DNA of 64,000 nt from Avena insularis (GCA_023614405.1 CM042685.1:234091661-234155660); one strand, 5' to 3'. Counted from the first letter of the stretch, positions 9,567 to 22,141 are shown. The notes: generated from the letters alone by a model not told the origin. Made by a program: numbers and translations.

Positions 9567-12500
9567 CATACCACCCTTCTGTGTAATATTAATAAGGACA
9601 TGATTGAGCATAGCATGCATGCATTATACTTGCACTTTGGTTTAAAAAAACAAACACAAATAAAACCCTAATTTTGCTTCCTCTCAAAACCATTCAAATG
9701 GTTTACATATTTTGAGAACTATCAAAACAAATGGAGCCCAAATTGTGTTAAGGGACCCTTAGTGTTTTTAGATATTTTATAAAAGTTTCTGTAATTTGGA
9801 AATATTCAAAATAGATTTGAATTTGAAAATACAAACAGAAATTGAAAAACAGAAAAGAAGCAGTTTTCCTAGAAAAAATAACTAACATAGCTCTACTCGG
9901 CCGAGCCCATCTCTCCTTCTCTCTCTCCCACGCTTTCATACAGGCTCAGTAGCCCAGCCCAATGACAGCAGCCCATTGGCCCACCTCTGGCCCGATACCG
10001 CTTTGGCCTTCTGTTCTCTCGTCGTCTTCATCAACGACGAGTCCATGACAAGCAGCTCCGTGGAAGCGCCGCCATCATCGATCCCGCCGCTCGATCGCCG
10101 TCGTCCGCCGACCTGGAAGGTTGGATAAGAACGCCATGCCACCCCCTGCCTCAAGCTTATCTCTTTCCCCTCTCTCTCCCGACCTCCCTCTCGCGTTCCT
10201 ATCCTCTGGCCGAAACCCTAGCTGCTCGTCACCGCCGTCTCCAGCTGCCTTGAGCTTCGTCGTTGCCCCTGGGAGCTGCGCCTCGTCGAGCTGAGTCTCC
10301 CTGCCGAAGGAATCGTCCGCGGGCGCTAAGGAACGTCGCCATCGACCTCGCCTTCCCGAGCTCCGGCCACCACGTTCGTCATCGATTCCGGCGTCGCCCG
10401 TTCTTGCCTCGCATCACCGACCCCACCGTCGTGCTCCTGGTGAGCTGTTGGTGCTCAAGCACCTCTCTGTTTCCTCCCTTTTTCCCTGTGATGTCTTCCT
10501 CGTGTGAGCCCGACACCGCCACCGCTTGCCGTCGTCGCACCGTCGTCTCCGGTGACCAAGAACCGGCGGCGCCACCACCATATGACTCCACGCGACGCCC
10601 TCTCTCCAACGCGCCCCTCCACGCGTCCAGGCGCGCACTGGATCGATGGATCCATGCTCGACCTGGGAGCATCCCCATTGATGACATCAGCATGATGTCA
10701 TGCTGGTGTCATAATCCCTTTTCTTTTTTCTTTTATTAATATCTGTAATTATTTTCTGTAAATAAGAAATATATGATAGGTGGGCCCTGCCTGTCAGGGT
10801 TTTAATATTTCTGTAAATGTTTTCTAAAATTGTTAAATATCTGACATGTGGGCCCAACTTGCAAAATATTTTAATTATTCCAAAAATGATTTAAAATGAA
10901 TTAAAATTGGAGAAATTCATAACTAATTCATTTTAAATTATAAAAATACAAATAATATACCAAAATGATTAGAAAAATGAAACCTATCTAACTAAGCTAT
11001 AATCATACATTGTTAACCAACTTTGATGGCAAGTTTAATTAGAAGAACCAATTGAACCCCACAGGTGATTTTGAGAATCCCCCTGTTCTAGGGTTTGGAC
11101 CTCTCGGACCCCCTTTAAAATGACCAAGCATGTTCTAGGGTTCATTTCAACACTATTCAACTTGTCATATCATCCATATTGTATGAGCATTGCACATGCC
11201 ATGTGTTCAATGTTGCTTTCTCTTTTCTGGTGATTGGTTCTTGCGAATAGGAACCGAACCTGAGGCTGAAGTCAACGCCACTGAAGAGCAGTACCAGTCC
11301 AACAACAGACAAGGCAAGCGAAGCCCCACTCATACATATGAATCATATGTTTACAAAGTATTTCATTCTTGCCATATGCATTCGGTTCAACAGTCTTTTA
11401 TCAATAGATGGAGTAATCCTATCCGATGCATGTTTCCCTTGTGAACTATATTACCTGATCCACTGCTCCTAGCATAACTAGGGTTTGGCTTATGAGCATT
11501 GCTAGTGCCACAGTTCCGTCAATCTTAGTCATGCTTAGTGGTCTGATGCTGATCATTCAGATGATGCACTGGAGATGCGAATGAATCTAGTATGGTAGGA
11601 TGTTGTGATGTGATCAGAGATGGATAATAAACATCATAAGGCTTGTATGGGAGGCCACGTGGGTTGTGGTTTTTGCAGTCTCATACTTGCCACCCTTAGG
11701 ACCCGATGTTCTTGCCTCTTGAACCAAGACGAGCGTACAACCACACGGGGTCCTGGAAACCCCCTCGACCAACTAACTTGCCTAGTAGATTCCATGAGTC
11801 ACATAGTTTGGGCTTTCCATTCGACATATGCATCTTGGTTATTCTTGAATGGAGGTGAAGGAGGTGCATTCATAACAGGTAGGTAAGCGTGGCCGGGAAC
11901 AAGAGATTTCAGGCATCCGTAATCTTGAACCCTGCGCACATCATTAGGGACCGGCTTCGGGACTTGACCTGTTACGGCGGCATCTCCCTAGTGCGTGACT
12001 CATGGTCTCGGCGAAAGCAAGGTAAAGTTCGTGGTCAACCACTCTCTGCCGGCCTTCCAAGGAAGAGGGCTAATAATTTGGCATTAAGAATCGGTTGGTA
12101 CGTGTGGGTAAAGTTGTGCACCCATGCAGGGTTATTAATCTTTTCAAAAAGTCGTGTCCACGGTTATGGACAACTTGGGAACGAACGTGAAGATCATAGA
12201 GAACTATAACCGAATGATAAAACTTGGCCAACTAATGTGAGATCCAGAGTACTTCCTCGGGGTTGTTTGAGGGGGTAGTCTGGGAAGAGAGGTTCAGTTG
12301 ATGATGGTACTTGGTGGATATCGAAGATGACTCCGAAGAGCTAGAGTTGTAGTCTTCTTATCCCCTTTTGAAAATTATCTGACTAGACGAGTTTCTTCTC
12401 CCTCTTGTTTTGAAAACAAAAGATGGCTTTATGCAAAATAACTCTAGTAGCCATAAGTCTTGCGGAGTACCCCCTGTACTCAGCCTTGCTTTGTTGATGT

Positions 12501-12868
12501 TTTTCTATAGATGAAGCTACTCCAACTGAAGGTGGTTTCTACGTCAAAGTCGACGAGTAGTCGGGGTTCCCGTGTAGCAGCCTAGGATCTATGGAAGGGT
12601 CGCTACTTCTGTTTAAGGCCTCTTAGGCCCTTTGCTAAGTTTGTTGTTTAGAACAACTTTTTTACTTTTGTTGTTTGATGTAATTTTGGGTCTGTGACCC
12701 CTGGCTTGTATGACTGGTTTGTAACTCGCTTAAGAGTTTACCTTAATAATGTATGGTTTGTATGTTCTATAATGTTATCGATCTTTCCCTGCGCACTTTA
12801 GAATTTAGGTTGGGCTTATATCAGATAAGCATCTGGTATTTGTCTAGCCCTGATCCCGGGTCGTGATA
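9562..12868 (+). repeat. T2 3' LTR (3.3 kb)
   Basis: Opens TGTAACATACCACCC after a purine-rich AGTGGGGTAGAG and ends GATCCCGGGTCGTGATA, with TA for the expected CA. It holds a GC-rich island (about 10000-10690) whose overlapping ORFs on both strands (for example 10263-10739) lack recognisable domains. A related LTR piece lies in reverse orientation at about 58290-59870. Confidence 0.8.
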
Positions 12869-13908
12869 TTCTCTCCGGTATGATGCGTGAGTAGTTCCAC
12901 CTTGGACTATGGGTCCATGTAGTAGCTAGATGGTTGTATCTCCTCCTTTGTGCTTTCATGTATAGATCTTGTGAGCTCCGTTCATGATCAAGATCTAATC
13001 TATTTGTAATCATGCATGTTGTGTTTGCGGGGATCCGATGGATATTGAGATTATTATGTTGGTTTGATTAATGGTTTTGTATTTATGATTCTATCATGTT
13101 TGTGTTGTTTGTGATCTTGCATGCTCTCCATTGTTAGTAGCTATCTTGGCCAAGTAGTTGCTAGTGACTCCAAGAGGGGTATTTATGCTCGATAGTGGGT
13201 TCATGCCTCTAGTTTCCAAGGAAAGTGACAATAATATATTCGGTTGTAGATGTCCTTTTGCTACTAGGTAGAAAATAATGGTCCCTTGTTCATGGAACAT
13301 GTGGACTGTTTACCTTACACACTTTTCTTAAAGCAGTTGTCTGTTGCTTGCAACTTAATACTGGAGGGGGTTCGGATGATAACCTGAAGCTGGACTACTA
13401 GTCATAGATGCAGTTGGATGGCGGTATATGTATATTGTTGTATTGCCCAATCGAATCTCATAGGATCTTTCTGACTAGTAATTGCATTGTTATGCCTTGC
13501 TCAGTTCCTGTCAATTGCCCTGCTGTAATTTGTTTACCCTTCATGCCATGTTGTTTAAGGAGAGCACCTCTAGTGAACTATGGATCCCGGTCCAATCTTT
13601 ACCATTGATACATCTTCCACTATTACTTGTTTACTTGTTGCAAACCGTTGCCTTCCACACCATACGTTTAATCCTTTGTTACAGCAAACCGGTGAGCTTG
13701 ACAACCTCACTGATTCGTTGGGGCAAAGTCTTGAGTTTGTGTTGTGCAGGTCTCCGCGTTGCTTGCAACTCCTGTGTGACGTTTCCTTCCTCCTGCTGGT
13801 TCGATAACCTCGGTTTCTTACTGAGGGAGAACTTGTTGTTGTGCTGCTTCACACCTTGCTCTTGGGGTTCCCAACAAAGCGCTCCTACATCAACTCAGCG
13901 CTGCATCA
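12869..13908 (+). mobile_element. H1: Athila-like (Sabrina/Fatima type) LTR fragment
   Basis: Matches, from memory, the right part of an abundant Triticeae gypsy LTR: GATGCGTGAGTAGTTCC, GTAGCTAGATGGTTG, CTTAATACTGGAGGGGGTT, GGTTTCTTACTGAGGG and CTTGGGGTTCCCAACA in this order. It ends around GCTGCATCA, a plausible LTR terminus. The left part is displaced by T2. No protein-coding content was seen. Confidence 0.6.
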
Positions 13909-13919
13909 CCATACCCGAA

Positions 13920-16068
13920 GAAGAATAAGCTCATGAAAAGGAATGTAGTGTCACTTACCGGACAGCGTTTTGGCAGCAGCCATAAGATTCTCCGCCATGG
14001 CCTTGTCCCGAGATACCGTGGTAGCCGCAAGCTGCTTCTCACGATCCTGGGCCTCCTACTATTGGCACTGAAGGGCCTCCAAGGCATCCTTGGCCTTGGT
14101 CTTTGCTTGGCTGAGACTCTTCTCGACTGCATTCAGCTTGCGGAGGGCCTCATTGTTCTCGTCTGCAATATTCAACAAGGAAAAGGCCAGCACAACCAGT
14201 ACTTATTAGTACTCGCAATTGAACAGAAGAAATATACGCACCTCAAAGTTGCTTGAGGTCGCCCTCCAAGGAAAGGTATTGCTGGCCCAGGCGATTAACA
14301 TCACGGATGAAGGGCTGCAAAAAGGAAGAATCAAATCAGATAAATAAAGGGCTCGGGGGCTCGCCCAGGAGAAGGAATAGATTACTTACGTGGTCACCCA
14401 AATACTCCGAGGGTTTTGCTTGCGTCTTCCGAGCAACAACTGTGCAAGTCCTTGTCCTCAAGGAACTCGAAAGGTCATCGTCGGAGTCGGCCACCATCTT
14501 CGGGGACATCGCAACAACCTTCGACTCCCCATGCATCTCATCAAGTTCCTCCTTGAAGAATTCTTCTGAGGAGTTCCTCCTAGCACATTCCACGAATTTC
14601 AGGGTAACCAAAGCAATAGAAAGATAATAATTTGCACACCACAAGCAGAAAAAGAGGACAAGAAAATCACGATGGAATGTCAGACAAGTCGAAGACTGGC
14701 TTCTTCTTCTTCTTGGATGGCGGCTGAGGAGCTATGGCCCGAACGGGCATAGCAGGAATGGGGGAGGTTGCACCTTCATCCCCATTATGACGCTCGAAGA
14801 AGGCAGTCCCCCTAGGCGTTGGCGGTGTTGCCCCATCTGAACTTTCGCTTTGGGACCTCTTTGGAGATAGCCCTTCGCTGAGCTCGGGGGCTTCTGTCGT
14901 TGGCGAGTGAGCCGGGGGAGCTCGGAATCAGACTCCATGTCCCCACCATCTGGTGCACCCTCGAACTTCTCAGGAAGAGGAGGCATCATGCCCTCCACCT
15001 TGAACACCTGCGGACCAAGATAAATGCAAAGTTCAGTCAAACAAAATAACAGGCAAACAACACTCGAAAATGCATTACATGCAACCGCAGGTTTCACCTG
15101 AGGGACTTCCTTCTTGGCATGAAAGGCGGAAGTCAGAGACTTCCCCGGCAACTCCTCGTCGGCCTTATGATTCAACAGAGGTCGAAGCGCTCGGTTGAGG
15201 TCGGTCGAGGACATGTCCTCTGCGAACACTCTCGTCGGGTAGCTAGCGCCAGAGTACAAGAACATTGGATGCGTCCTCGCTTGGAGCGGCTGCACCCGAC
15301 GCTTAAGGAAAGTGCGGATGATATCGATGCCACTGACCTCCTTGCCTCGCACCAGCTGGAGCTCCTCTAACCGCCGGTACAACTTCTCTACCTTCGCGGG
15401 TTCGCCCTCCATGACGTCATTCGACCATGATCGCTTTTGGGTGACCACCTTGCTGGCGTCAAAGAGGGCAGCCCATAGTGTTGGCCGTCAAGATTGACAT
15501 CACAGATATAAAACCATTTGTTCCGCCATTGCTGGACGGACTCACAGAGATAGAAGGAGAAGAATTGGATAGTGGGGCGGATGGAAAACCCGCACCCACC
15601 TAGTGGATAGATGCCACCGGTGCCAGATTTCCTCTTCAGAGAATAGAGTCTTCTGAAGAGGCCGAAGTGTGGCTCGATACCAAGCCAGCACTCGCAAAGC
15701 GTGATAAAACATGCGATGTGAAGAAGATAATTGGGAAACGACTGGTGGAGTTGTAGCCCATAAAGAAAAATAAGCCTACAAAGAAATTCGTGGGCAGGCA
15801 AAGAAAGACCGTGAACAACAAAGGAATAAAACATAACTCGAAACCCTTCGGGTGGATCCGTAATTACCTCTTCCTTCGGAAGGAGGGCATCGTTCTTGTT
15901 CTTGGAGATGAGACCAGCCTCACGCAGGCGGCGCAGGTCCGCATCCCTCATCTGGGAACGCCACCACCCACCATCGGTGACACGGCTGGCGGCGTAGGCC
16001 TTCTTAGTAGCGTCAGCGACGCTTGTCCCTGCAGTAGTGGAGGAATAAGACTTATTGGACTTGCCCAT
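13920..16068 (-). pseudogene. R1 antisense accessory gene (PF04195-like, coiled coil)
   Basis: Starts MGKSNKSYSS at 16068. The first exon holds a 'putative gypsy type transposon' domain (PF04195 by recall): FRVMFYSFVVHGLSLPAHEF, then FPNYLLHIACFITLCECWLG, then FFSFYLCESVQQWRNKWFY. A frame change near 15450 leads to EEL-rich sequence with RRVQPLQARTHPMFLYSG (15448-15080), then, after a likely intron, LPEKFEGAPDGGDMESDSE and basic stretches. The last visible exon (about 14160-13965) is a Lys/Glu/Ala-rich coiled coil with two adjacent stops and a following GTAAG donor. Grass Tat elements are known to carry such genes antisense between pol and the 3' LTR; their role is unknown. The 3' end is cut by H1. 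Confidence 0.7.
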
Positions 16069-16539
16069 CTTGGCGGCATGACGCATGCCACGATGAGCGC
16101 GGAGGAAAGATGAAGGAAAGGTACGAAGAATGTTTAGTGCGCAGCATGAGCTCTGGAAATGGTGGGAGCAGAAGAGATGAAATCAAATGGAAAGGGGAAA
16201 AGTTACTCTCCTCCCTGTGCTGTATAAAAAACGAAGACGACGAAGCAGAACCATCGATTTCCATGCCCTAATGTGTGTCCTTCATCGAACCATCCACGTG
16301 GCAGTTATTTACCGAACCGTCGTGAACACGCCGCCCACTACGCATGGGAAACGAGGAGGCGTCGTAATTATCGCCAAAATTATGCGTGACAAGTCAAATC
16401 CAAGTTAGAAGGTGGGACCCACGATCATCTCGTCGCATCGTCTCTGTTGCTGCAGACGGTTGAGCTCGCCAAGCGTCAGCAATAACGTCATCAAAGCAAA
16501 AGCTAGCAACGACTTGAAACTTTTGACTAAACAAAAAGT

Positions 16540-17396
16540 ACTTACTCGAATCTACGACTCAACCAATTACTCGTGGGCTACTCTTATCAGGAGCGCTGGC
16601 CACGCACTTGAGAAATTGACATAGTTCTTGTGTCACTAAACACTTCGAGTCCTTCATCGAGTCTCGAATCCACTTCGGACTTGGGGGTTACTCCCATAGG
16701 GAGCGCTGATCGCGCATTCGAAAATATACTGACGTTGATGACATCCACAGATTTAAAGTCTTCGCTCGAGTCTACGACTCGAACAGAAACTCGGGGGCTA
16801 CTCCCATAGGGAGCGCTGGTAGCACACCCTATGAACCATTCTAATGAGATTCTTCAGATCATTCCTAACAAAAAAATGACAACAAATTTCACATTGGCAA
16901 CTTTGCCCTAATTAATGCTAAGAGAGATATCGTCTCCTTGGTCACCCGAAACACCTCTGTGGTGATAAATTTTCGGATGATGTGTCTACTACGCAAAGAT
17001 AAGCCCTACAGATATCATCTGATGGCCTGGTATCGCACCTGACTACGCTCTGCCAGTAACATACCATGTCAACAGGCACGATGAAAAATCCTGACGGACG
17101 CGTTGGGTACCTAACTCAAAACACTGGGATTCGATTCCTGTAAGACCTCAATGACCTGAGTCGAATTACACCAGCATTGTTCTAGATTCGAGTCGGGGAC
17201 TCGAGTTTGAAGTAGATCGTGTTGTTTTGTCCAAAGATAGTAAACTGACCCTGATCCATCAGGAGAGTCAGGCACACATATCAACAATCCCTATGAACCA
17301 ATATATCTGCTCGAAAAAAAATTTGGATGATAAGCACTCGAAGGACTATAGAGTCTCCAATCAAATCTACGATTCGAGTGAACACACGGGGGCTAC
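16540..17396 (+). repeat. R1 spacer with purine-rich direct repeats
   Basis: A gene-free stretch. The motif CTCGGGGGCTACTCCCATAG followed by GGAGCGCTG recurs with variation at about 16569, 16680 and 16791, roughly 110 bases apart, with TCGAGTCTACGACTCG-like words between. The last purine run, ACACGGGGGCTAC, directly precedes the LTR at 17397 and is the likely polypurine tract. Confidence 0.7.
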
Positions 17397-17888
17397 TGAC
17401 ATGGATATGCCCTACGGGTACCTGACATTGGTATACCCGGTCTAGTCTAGTGAAGGCCCACATGAAGAATTGCTGCCCAAGGAGACTCAGGGTGGCCCAA
17501 TCCCAATATAAGTTCGACTCCTTGGAGAACACGGCCAAGCTGTAGATAGAATTTTGAAGGGTGAAACCCTAACTTGTAACCGACTCGACCTACCTGAGAC
17601 CTGGACTCCCCATATAAAGGCAAGGAGGGCATGGAGAGGAGGGTCTCTCTCCAACTCATACACACACCTCATGCCAGATTGCATCCGTGCACCCCCTGTA
17701 ACCTTCGGTTTCTCCATTAATCAAGAACAGACAAGCAGGAGTAGGGTTTTCCCTCCTGGGGCCTGAACCTGGGTAAACTTTGTATCCCCTTGTTGTGTGT
17801 CTGTTAACCGCCTCACGATCTCTAGCATCCCCATCTTCTCCAAAGCCAAGTCCATAACAATGGGCATTGACGAGTCGAACCCTCGTCA
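17397..17888 (+). repeat. R1 3' LTR (492 bp)
   Basis: Opens TGACATGGATATGCCC after the polypurine tract and ends CGAACCCTCGTCA, giving TGAC...GTCA ends. A TATA box (CATATAAAGG, 17611-17620) lies mid-LTR. Size fits a short Tat LTR. Confidence 0.72.
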
Positions 17889-18631
17889 GGGACCTTTTCG
17901 GTTAGTTTGGTGTACATGGCCCTATTTAGTGGGCCCTCTCTATCGTGGGTCTCTCCGCTATGGAAGGCCCCCTGCCCTTGAAGATTAAAATCTTCGTCTG
18001 GCAGTTGTTGCGTGACTGTCTTCCCTCAGGTGTAGAGGTGGCCAAGCGACATGGCCCTGGCAACGGCATGTGCCTGCTGTGTGCGGTCCCGGAAATGGGC
18101 CTGCATATATTTTTCTCTTGCCCTGTTGCTCGCTTCCTTTGGAACTTCACCCATGAGGCTTTGGGGCCTGAGTGGCAGGCCTCAGACCAAGGGGAGTTCC
18201 TGGTAGCCGCCGCAAACCGTACTGGTAGGAGGAGGCGCCTCTTCTGGTTGATGTTTGCGGCGATGACCTAGACTCTATGGAATATACAGAATACGATGGT
18301 CATCAAGCATATCTTCCTACGCCGGGCCTCTGACTTGATCTTCAATTTTCTAGGTTTTTTGTAGCAGTGGTACCCGCTGTGTAGACATCGCGAGAGGGAG
18401 CGGCTGGACGAGATGTTGGAGCACCTGATCGTAGCGACTTGCCGGCTTTCTTCTCCGTCTGTCCACTGAGGGATCCCCCTGGAAGCTGATGTATCTTGTT
18501 TTTTGTGCGTGTGTTCGCCTTCACTTATCCTAGGCTTTGAATTGTATTCGCAGAGGGGTGATGCTTGTGTGTGTGGACCTCTTTATTGTTGCTTTGTCTA
18601 TAATCGTGTATGTATGTTGCTTTATTTTTAA
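17889..18631 (+). mobile_element. L1: LINE (non-LTR) 3' end, zf-RVT domain
   Basis: Encodes the zinc-binding region seen at the C-terminus of plant LINE reverse transcriptases (zf-RVT type): PLKIKIFVWQLLRDCLPSGV, then CLLCAVPEMGLHIFFSCPVARFLW with the Cys/Cys/His/Cys pattern. After a TAG (18269-18271) the frame goes on with TLWNIQNTMVIKHIFLRRAS and RHRERERLDEMLEHL. The following untranslated tail ends TTGCTTTATTTTTAA at the M1 terminus, and AAAGTTGGGCGTGAG resumes at 29084 beyond M1. 5'-truncated and pseudogenised. Confidence 0.8.
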
Positions 18632-18717
18632 GGGATTTTTATTTTCATGCCCTTGGTTCGTTAGTTGTACTCAGTTTTCCCCAGCAGCTTAACTTTTCCT
18701 CACTTTTCCACTCGCCA
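18632..18717 (+). repeat. M1 left terminal inverted repeat
   Basis: Pairs with 28993-29078. Conserved core: GCCCTTGGTTCGTTAG, then CAGTTTTCCCCAG, then TTTTCCTCACTTTT. Confidence 0.7.
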
Positions 18718-18956
18718 TGTTAAGAAACCCTCGCGGGTGCTCGGACGGAGGGATGTCGTCAGGTCAAAGGCTTGACTGTTACATGCTGACTGGTGGGACC
18801 GTGTTGGGGCGGGTCGGGCGTTGAGCGTTATGTTACGAGGCCTCGACCGTTACATGCCTAACCGGTGGGGGCGCGTTGGGACGGGTCCTGCATACATGGT
18901 GAAGGGTGGGGCCGCGTTAGGACGGATCTTGTATACGTGGTGAAGAGTGGGGCCGC

Positions 18957-19272
18957 ATGGAGACAGGTCCGACCGGCCATTCTCGCTCACCCAAAGCATT
19001 CACTTCCCCCGAGCCTGGAACAGCTCCCACACCGCCGCTCTGCTGCCCCGTTGTCGTGCCCTCCTACCTTATGTCGTCCTCTGTCCCAGAGCCACCCCTC
19101 CCCCTAGCCGTGGAGCCCACTCCACCTATGGCTCTACTCCCGCCCTTGCTAGATCTACCCCTTCCGCGGAACAGTATGCAACACCAGCTGGTGCACCGTC
19201 CATCCCCGTCGAGCACGGAGAAGATTGGGTGGAATCACAGGGATCTAACGCATGGATTCCATCTAGGTAAGC
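18957..19272 (+). other. GC-rich, Pro-rich exon-like segment in M1
   Basis: A sharply GC-rich stretch with open plus-strand frames in two phases; one reads Pro/Leu-rich from 18957. It is followed by AG|GTAAGC near 19267, a good splice donor, and then by AT-rich sequence. This could be a gene fragment picked up by M1, or simply subterminal GC-rich DNA. No domain is recognised. Confidence 0.3.
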
Positions 19273-19607
19273 ATCGTTTCCCTTTTGTAGGTTGATTATT
19301 GGCAGTATTTGAACGCGAATTGCTGGTGCTCAACTAACTTCCTTGATTTTCGAATAGGATTGATCCAGTGCTGGCGTAATTCGTGGTTGTGAACAATATC
19401 TCTCTGGATTTTACTTCCCAGCGGTGGTTCCAATCTCCATAACTCTCAAAGATAGATAAAATCTCCCTAAAATCTATTGTAAATTCCCCTGGAGCAGTGG
19501 CGATTTAGTTGGTTTGCAAGACTGTTTATAATTATGAAAATCTCGCGCGGTCTGAAACTATAATTGACACAACTCTCGCATGGCTAGCGATTCACTTTCA
19601 AATTAAA

Positions 19608-20310
19608 ATTTATAATTGACACAACTCTTGAACACTTTCATATTAAAAAATATATAACTCTTAATGTACAAGAGTGTTTATAATTGACACAACTCTTGAA
19701 CACTTTCAAATTTCAAAAAATTATACAACTCTTAATGTAAAAGAGTGTTTATAATTGACACAACTCTTGAACACTTTCAAATTGAAAAAATCATACAACT
19801 CTTAATGTAAAAGAATGTTTATAACTGACACTAATCTTGAACACTTTCCAATTAAAAAAAATCATACAACTCTTAATGTAAAAGAGTGTTTATAATTGAC
19901 ACTACTCTTGAGCACTTTCAAATTAAAAAAAAGTCATACAACTCTTAATGTAAAAGAGTGTTTATAATTGGAACTACTCTTGAACACTTTCAAATTAAAA
20001 ATATATACAACTCTAATGTAAAAGAGTGTTTATAATTGACACTACTCTTGAAAACTTTCAAATTGAAAAAATTATACAACTCTTAATGTAAAAGAGTGTT
20101 TATAATTGACACTACTCTTGAACACTTTCAAATTAAAAAATATACAACTCTAATGTAAAGGAGTGTTTATAATTGACACTACTCTTGAACACTTTCAAAT
20201 TGAAAAATTATATAACTCTTAATGCAAAAGAGTGTTTATAATTGACACTACTCTTGAACACTTTCAAATTGAAAAATTATACAACTCTTAATGTAAAGGA
20301 AAAGGGTGTT
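19608..20310 (+). repeat. Tandem array, unit about 70 bp, about 10 copies
   Basis: The unit reads AAGAGTGTTTATAATTGACA, then CTACTCTTGAACACTTTC, an A-rich run, and ATACAACTCTTAATGTAA. Copies start near 19608, 19677, 19748, 19818, 19890, 19961, 20029, 20099, 20167 and 20237. AAGAG...CTCTT arms in each unit could form a bulged hairpin. Degenerate relatives continue to about 20520. Confidence 0.9.
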
Positions 20311-20719
20311 TACCATTTTTATAGTGTGAAAAGTGATCCATAAACTTGCGTATACGAAAATTATAAACCTTTGAACACTGTGAAATCGCACTTAATACGT
20401 TATAATGATGTAATGCATAAACTTGCATATGGCAAAAATTATACACCTTTGAACTCTTTGAAATTGCACTTAGGACATGGAGTGAAATATAATGCAAATA
20501 TTATACACCTTTGAACACTTTCCCTTCAAATTATATTCAAAATCATTTGTTTATGGATTTAAAGCATCGGTGGTAAACTCGTTATTTTGCATGGATAGAG
20601 GGTGCCCCCGACAGATACATGGGTTATCCTGTCCGCTAGATCACAGAGGATCAATCAGAGGATCAACGGTTGGTCGGTACGATCCGCGTGACAACTGTCT
20701 CGACCAATCAGAGTGTAGC

Positions 20720-21330
20720 AGCCAAGATGAGCACAGGTGTGAGAGTTTGTCACTGAGAGGGAGGGGAAAACTGAGTAGAACTTAAAAACCAAGGGCAAAA
20801 CTGACAAGGGGGTTCAAATATAAAACAAAAATAGATTTAAAAAATGGAAAATGCTTCTTTAATATAATAAAATACATATTGGCATACATCAAACTATTTG
20901 CAATTCAAATATACATCAGTTTGACAATTATTGCCTCATTTAGACACATTATGTTTTGGGGAGAGGTTTGAGTAAAAAGCCATGAACCTTCATAGATAGT
21001 AGGTGATTTGAGAAGTGGTGATTTAGGTTAAAACTTGATTTATATACATTTATTATGGTGGCAGGTCACATAATAAGACTCCTTGGGTAGATGCCACTAT
21101 GTTTTGATATTTTTGAATTTGGTGTGCATAAAAGGACTCAATTAGCTAGCTAAAACCCATTCATTGACTCTCTGTTGACCAGGCATCGGAGGGTAAAAGT
21201 GAGTATATTGCACACGGCAGTGTTAGTACTGGAGGGAAAAACCGAGTACAACCAAACTTCCAGTGCTACACTCGAGGGTATAACTGAGCACAACTAAGTG
21301 GCCAAGGTTAGACACGAGGGGGAAAACGTG
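20720..21330. repeat. Internal copies of the M1 TIR motif
   Basis: Reverse-complement copies of CCTTGGnnnnTTAGTTGTACTCAG-like sequence occur at about 20765-20805 and twice at 21205-21280 (GAGGGAAAAACCGAGTACAAC, GAGGGTATAACTGAGCACAAC). Sequence between them (20820-21170) is AT-rich with no gene. These may be remnants of older or nested elements of the same family. Confidence 0.5.
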
Positions 21331-21450
21331 ACGCACGGTACGTGTGTCGTGGTGCACGGGGAGGTGTGACAGCGTGTGTCCGGTGCAGTGCGATGGCGCC
21401 TGTGATTCTGAGGTGCACGGTGGTGCAACAAAACGTCTCCTTCCTTCACC

Positions 21451-21460
21451 TTTATAGAGG
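21451..21460 (+). promoter_or_regulatory. TATA box of the M1-borne gene
   Basis: TTTATAGAGG after a C/T-rich stretch, about 105 bases upstream of the ATG at 21563; the region between is CT-rich, typical of a plant 5' UTR. Confidence 0.5.
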
Positions 21461-21997
21461 CCTTCTCACTCTCACTCATCACTCACTCGCTCACTCACGC
21501 AACCATCTCTACTGTCCCGTCACCTTCTACAAACCCCCAAGAAAACCCCAATCACATCGGCGATGGAGAAGAACGGCGCGGTGGACATCGTCACCTCCAA
21601 GGCGGCCGATGAGGAGGCCCTCGTCCCTGTACTGGTCCCTTCAAGGCATTGAAGGTAGCCGCCATCCCCGTCCAGACCCCCGTCCTTGCTTCCGCCATAG
21701 CCGCTTGCGAGGAGGCCCCCGTCCCCATACAAGCCCCAGCCGTTCTCCTGCAGATCCCGCACGGCTGGGACCCCTACGGGGACAACGATTACATCAGGCC
21801 GGAGAACCCCTGCACTAGCTTAGCTGACCCATGGTCGGAGGTAACTAGGGTTTTCTCCCCTTCCTTTGTTCTTCCCCCATTCCCATCATTGGATGCTAGA
21901 TCGTGTGTTATTAGGGCTCGGCTAATCGGTGGATGCTAGGTATTTTTACAGTAGCTAATCCTCTTATGTTAGATCTCGTATTTTGATGAATGCCCCT

Positions 21998-22075
21998 AGT
22001 TGGAATCAGTACTAGCACCGATATGTAGTTGGAATCAGTACTATCACCGATCTGTAGTTGGGATCAGTATTCGAT
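21998..22075 (+). repeat. 29-bp short tandem repeat in the intron
   Basis: AGTTGGAATCAGTACTAGCA and its variants repeat at 21998, 22027 and 22056. Confidence 0.75.
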
Positions 22076-22141
22076 TTGCTTTGAGATTTGGGGATTGGGG
22101 AATAATCAGGGGATCTCAATCGGTTAATTTATGCAAGTAAT

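Larger units (their letters stand above)
9160..12868 (+). mobile_element. T2: Tekay/Del-like gypsy element, 3' end
   Basis: Comprises the C-terminal end of integrase with flanking chromovirus-type sequence, and one complete LTR. It is interrupted on the left by K1. The far end (12868) abuts Athila-like LTR sequence, so T2 inserted into H1. Confidence 0.82.
13909..17888 (+). mobile_element. R1: Tat-lineage gypsy element, 3' end
   Basis: Contains an antisense accessory gene (16068-13920), a spacer with purine-rich direct repeats (16540-17396) and a 3' LTR (17397-17888). The same layout is complete in R3. The left part is interrupted by H1; the right end abuts LINE sequence, so R1 probably inserted in L1. 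Confidence 0.75.

Noticed and set aside
10263..10739. 158-codon plus ORF and several overlapping minus ORFs
   Set aside because: Overlapping frames on both strands in a GC-rich LTR island, no domain, no conserved motif; treated as LTR composition.
16052..16408. Short plus ORFs upstream of the R1 antisense gene
   Set aside because: They overlap the start region of the minus gene and have no recognisable motif.
19608..20310. Regular repeats considered as a CRISPR array
   Set aside because: There are no unique spacers; the units are contiguous tandem copies in a plant transposon.
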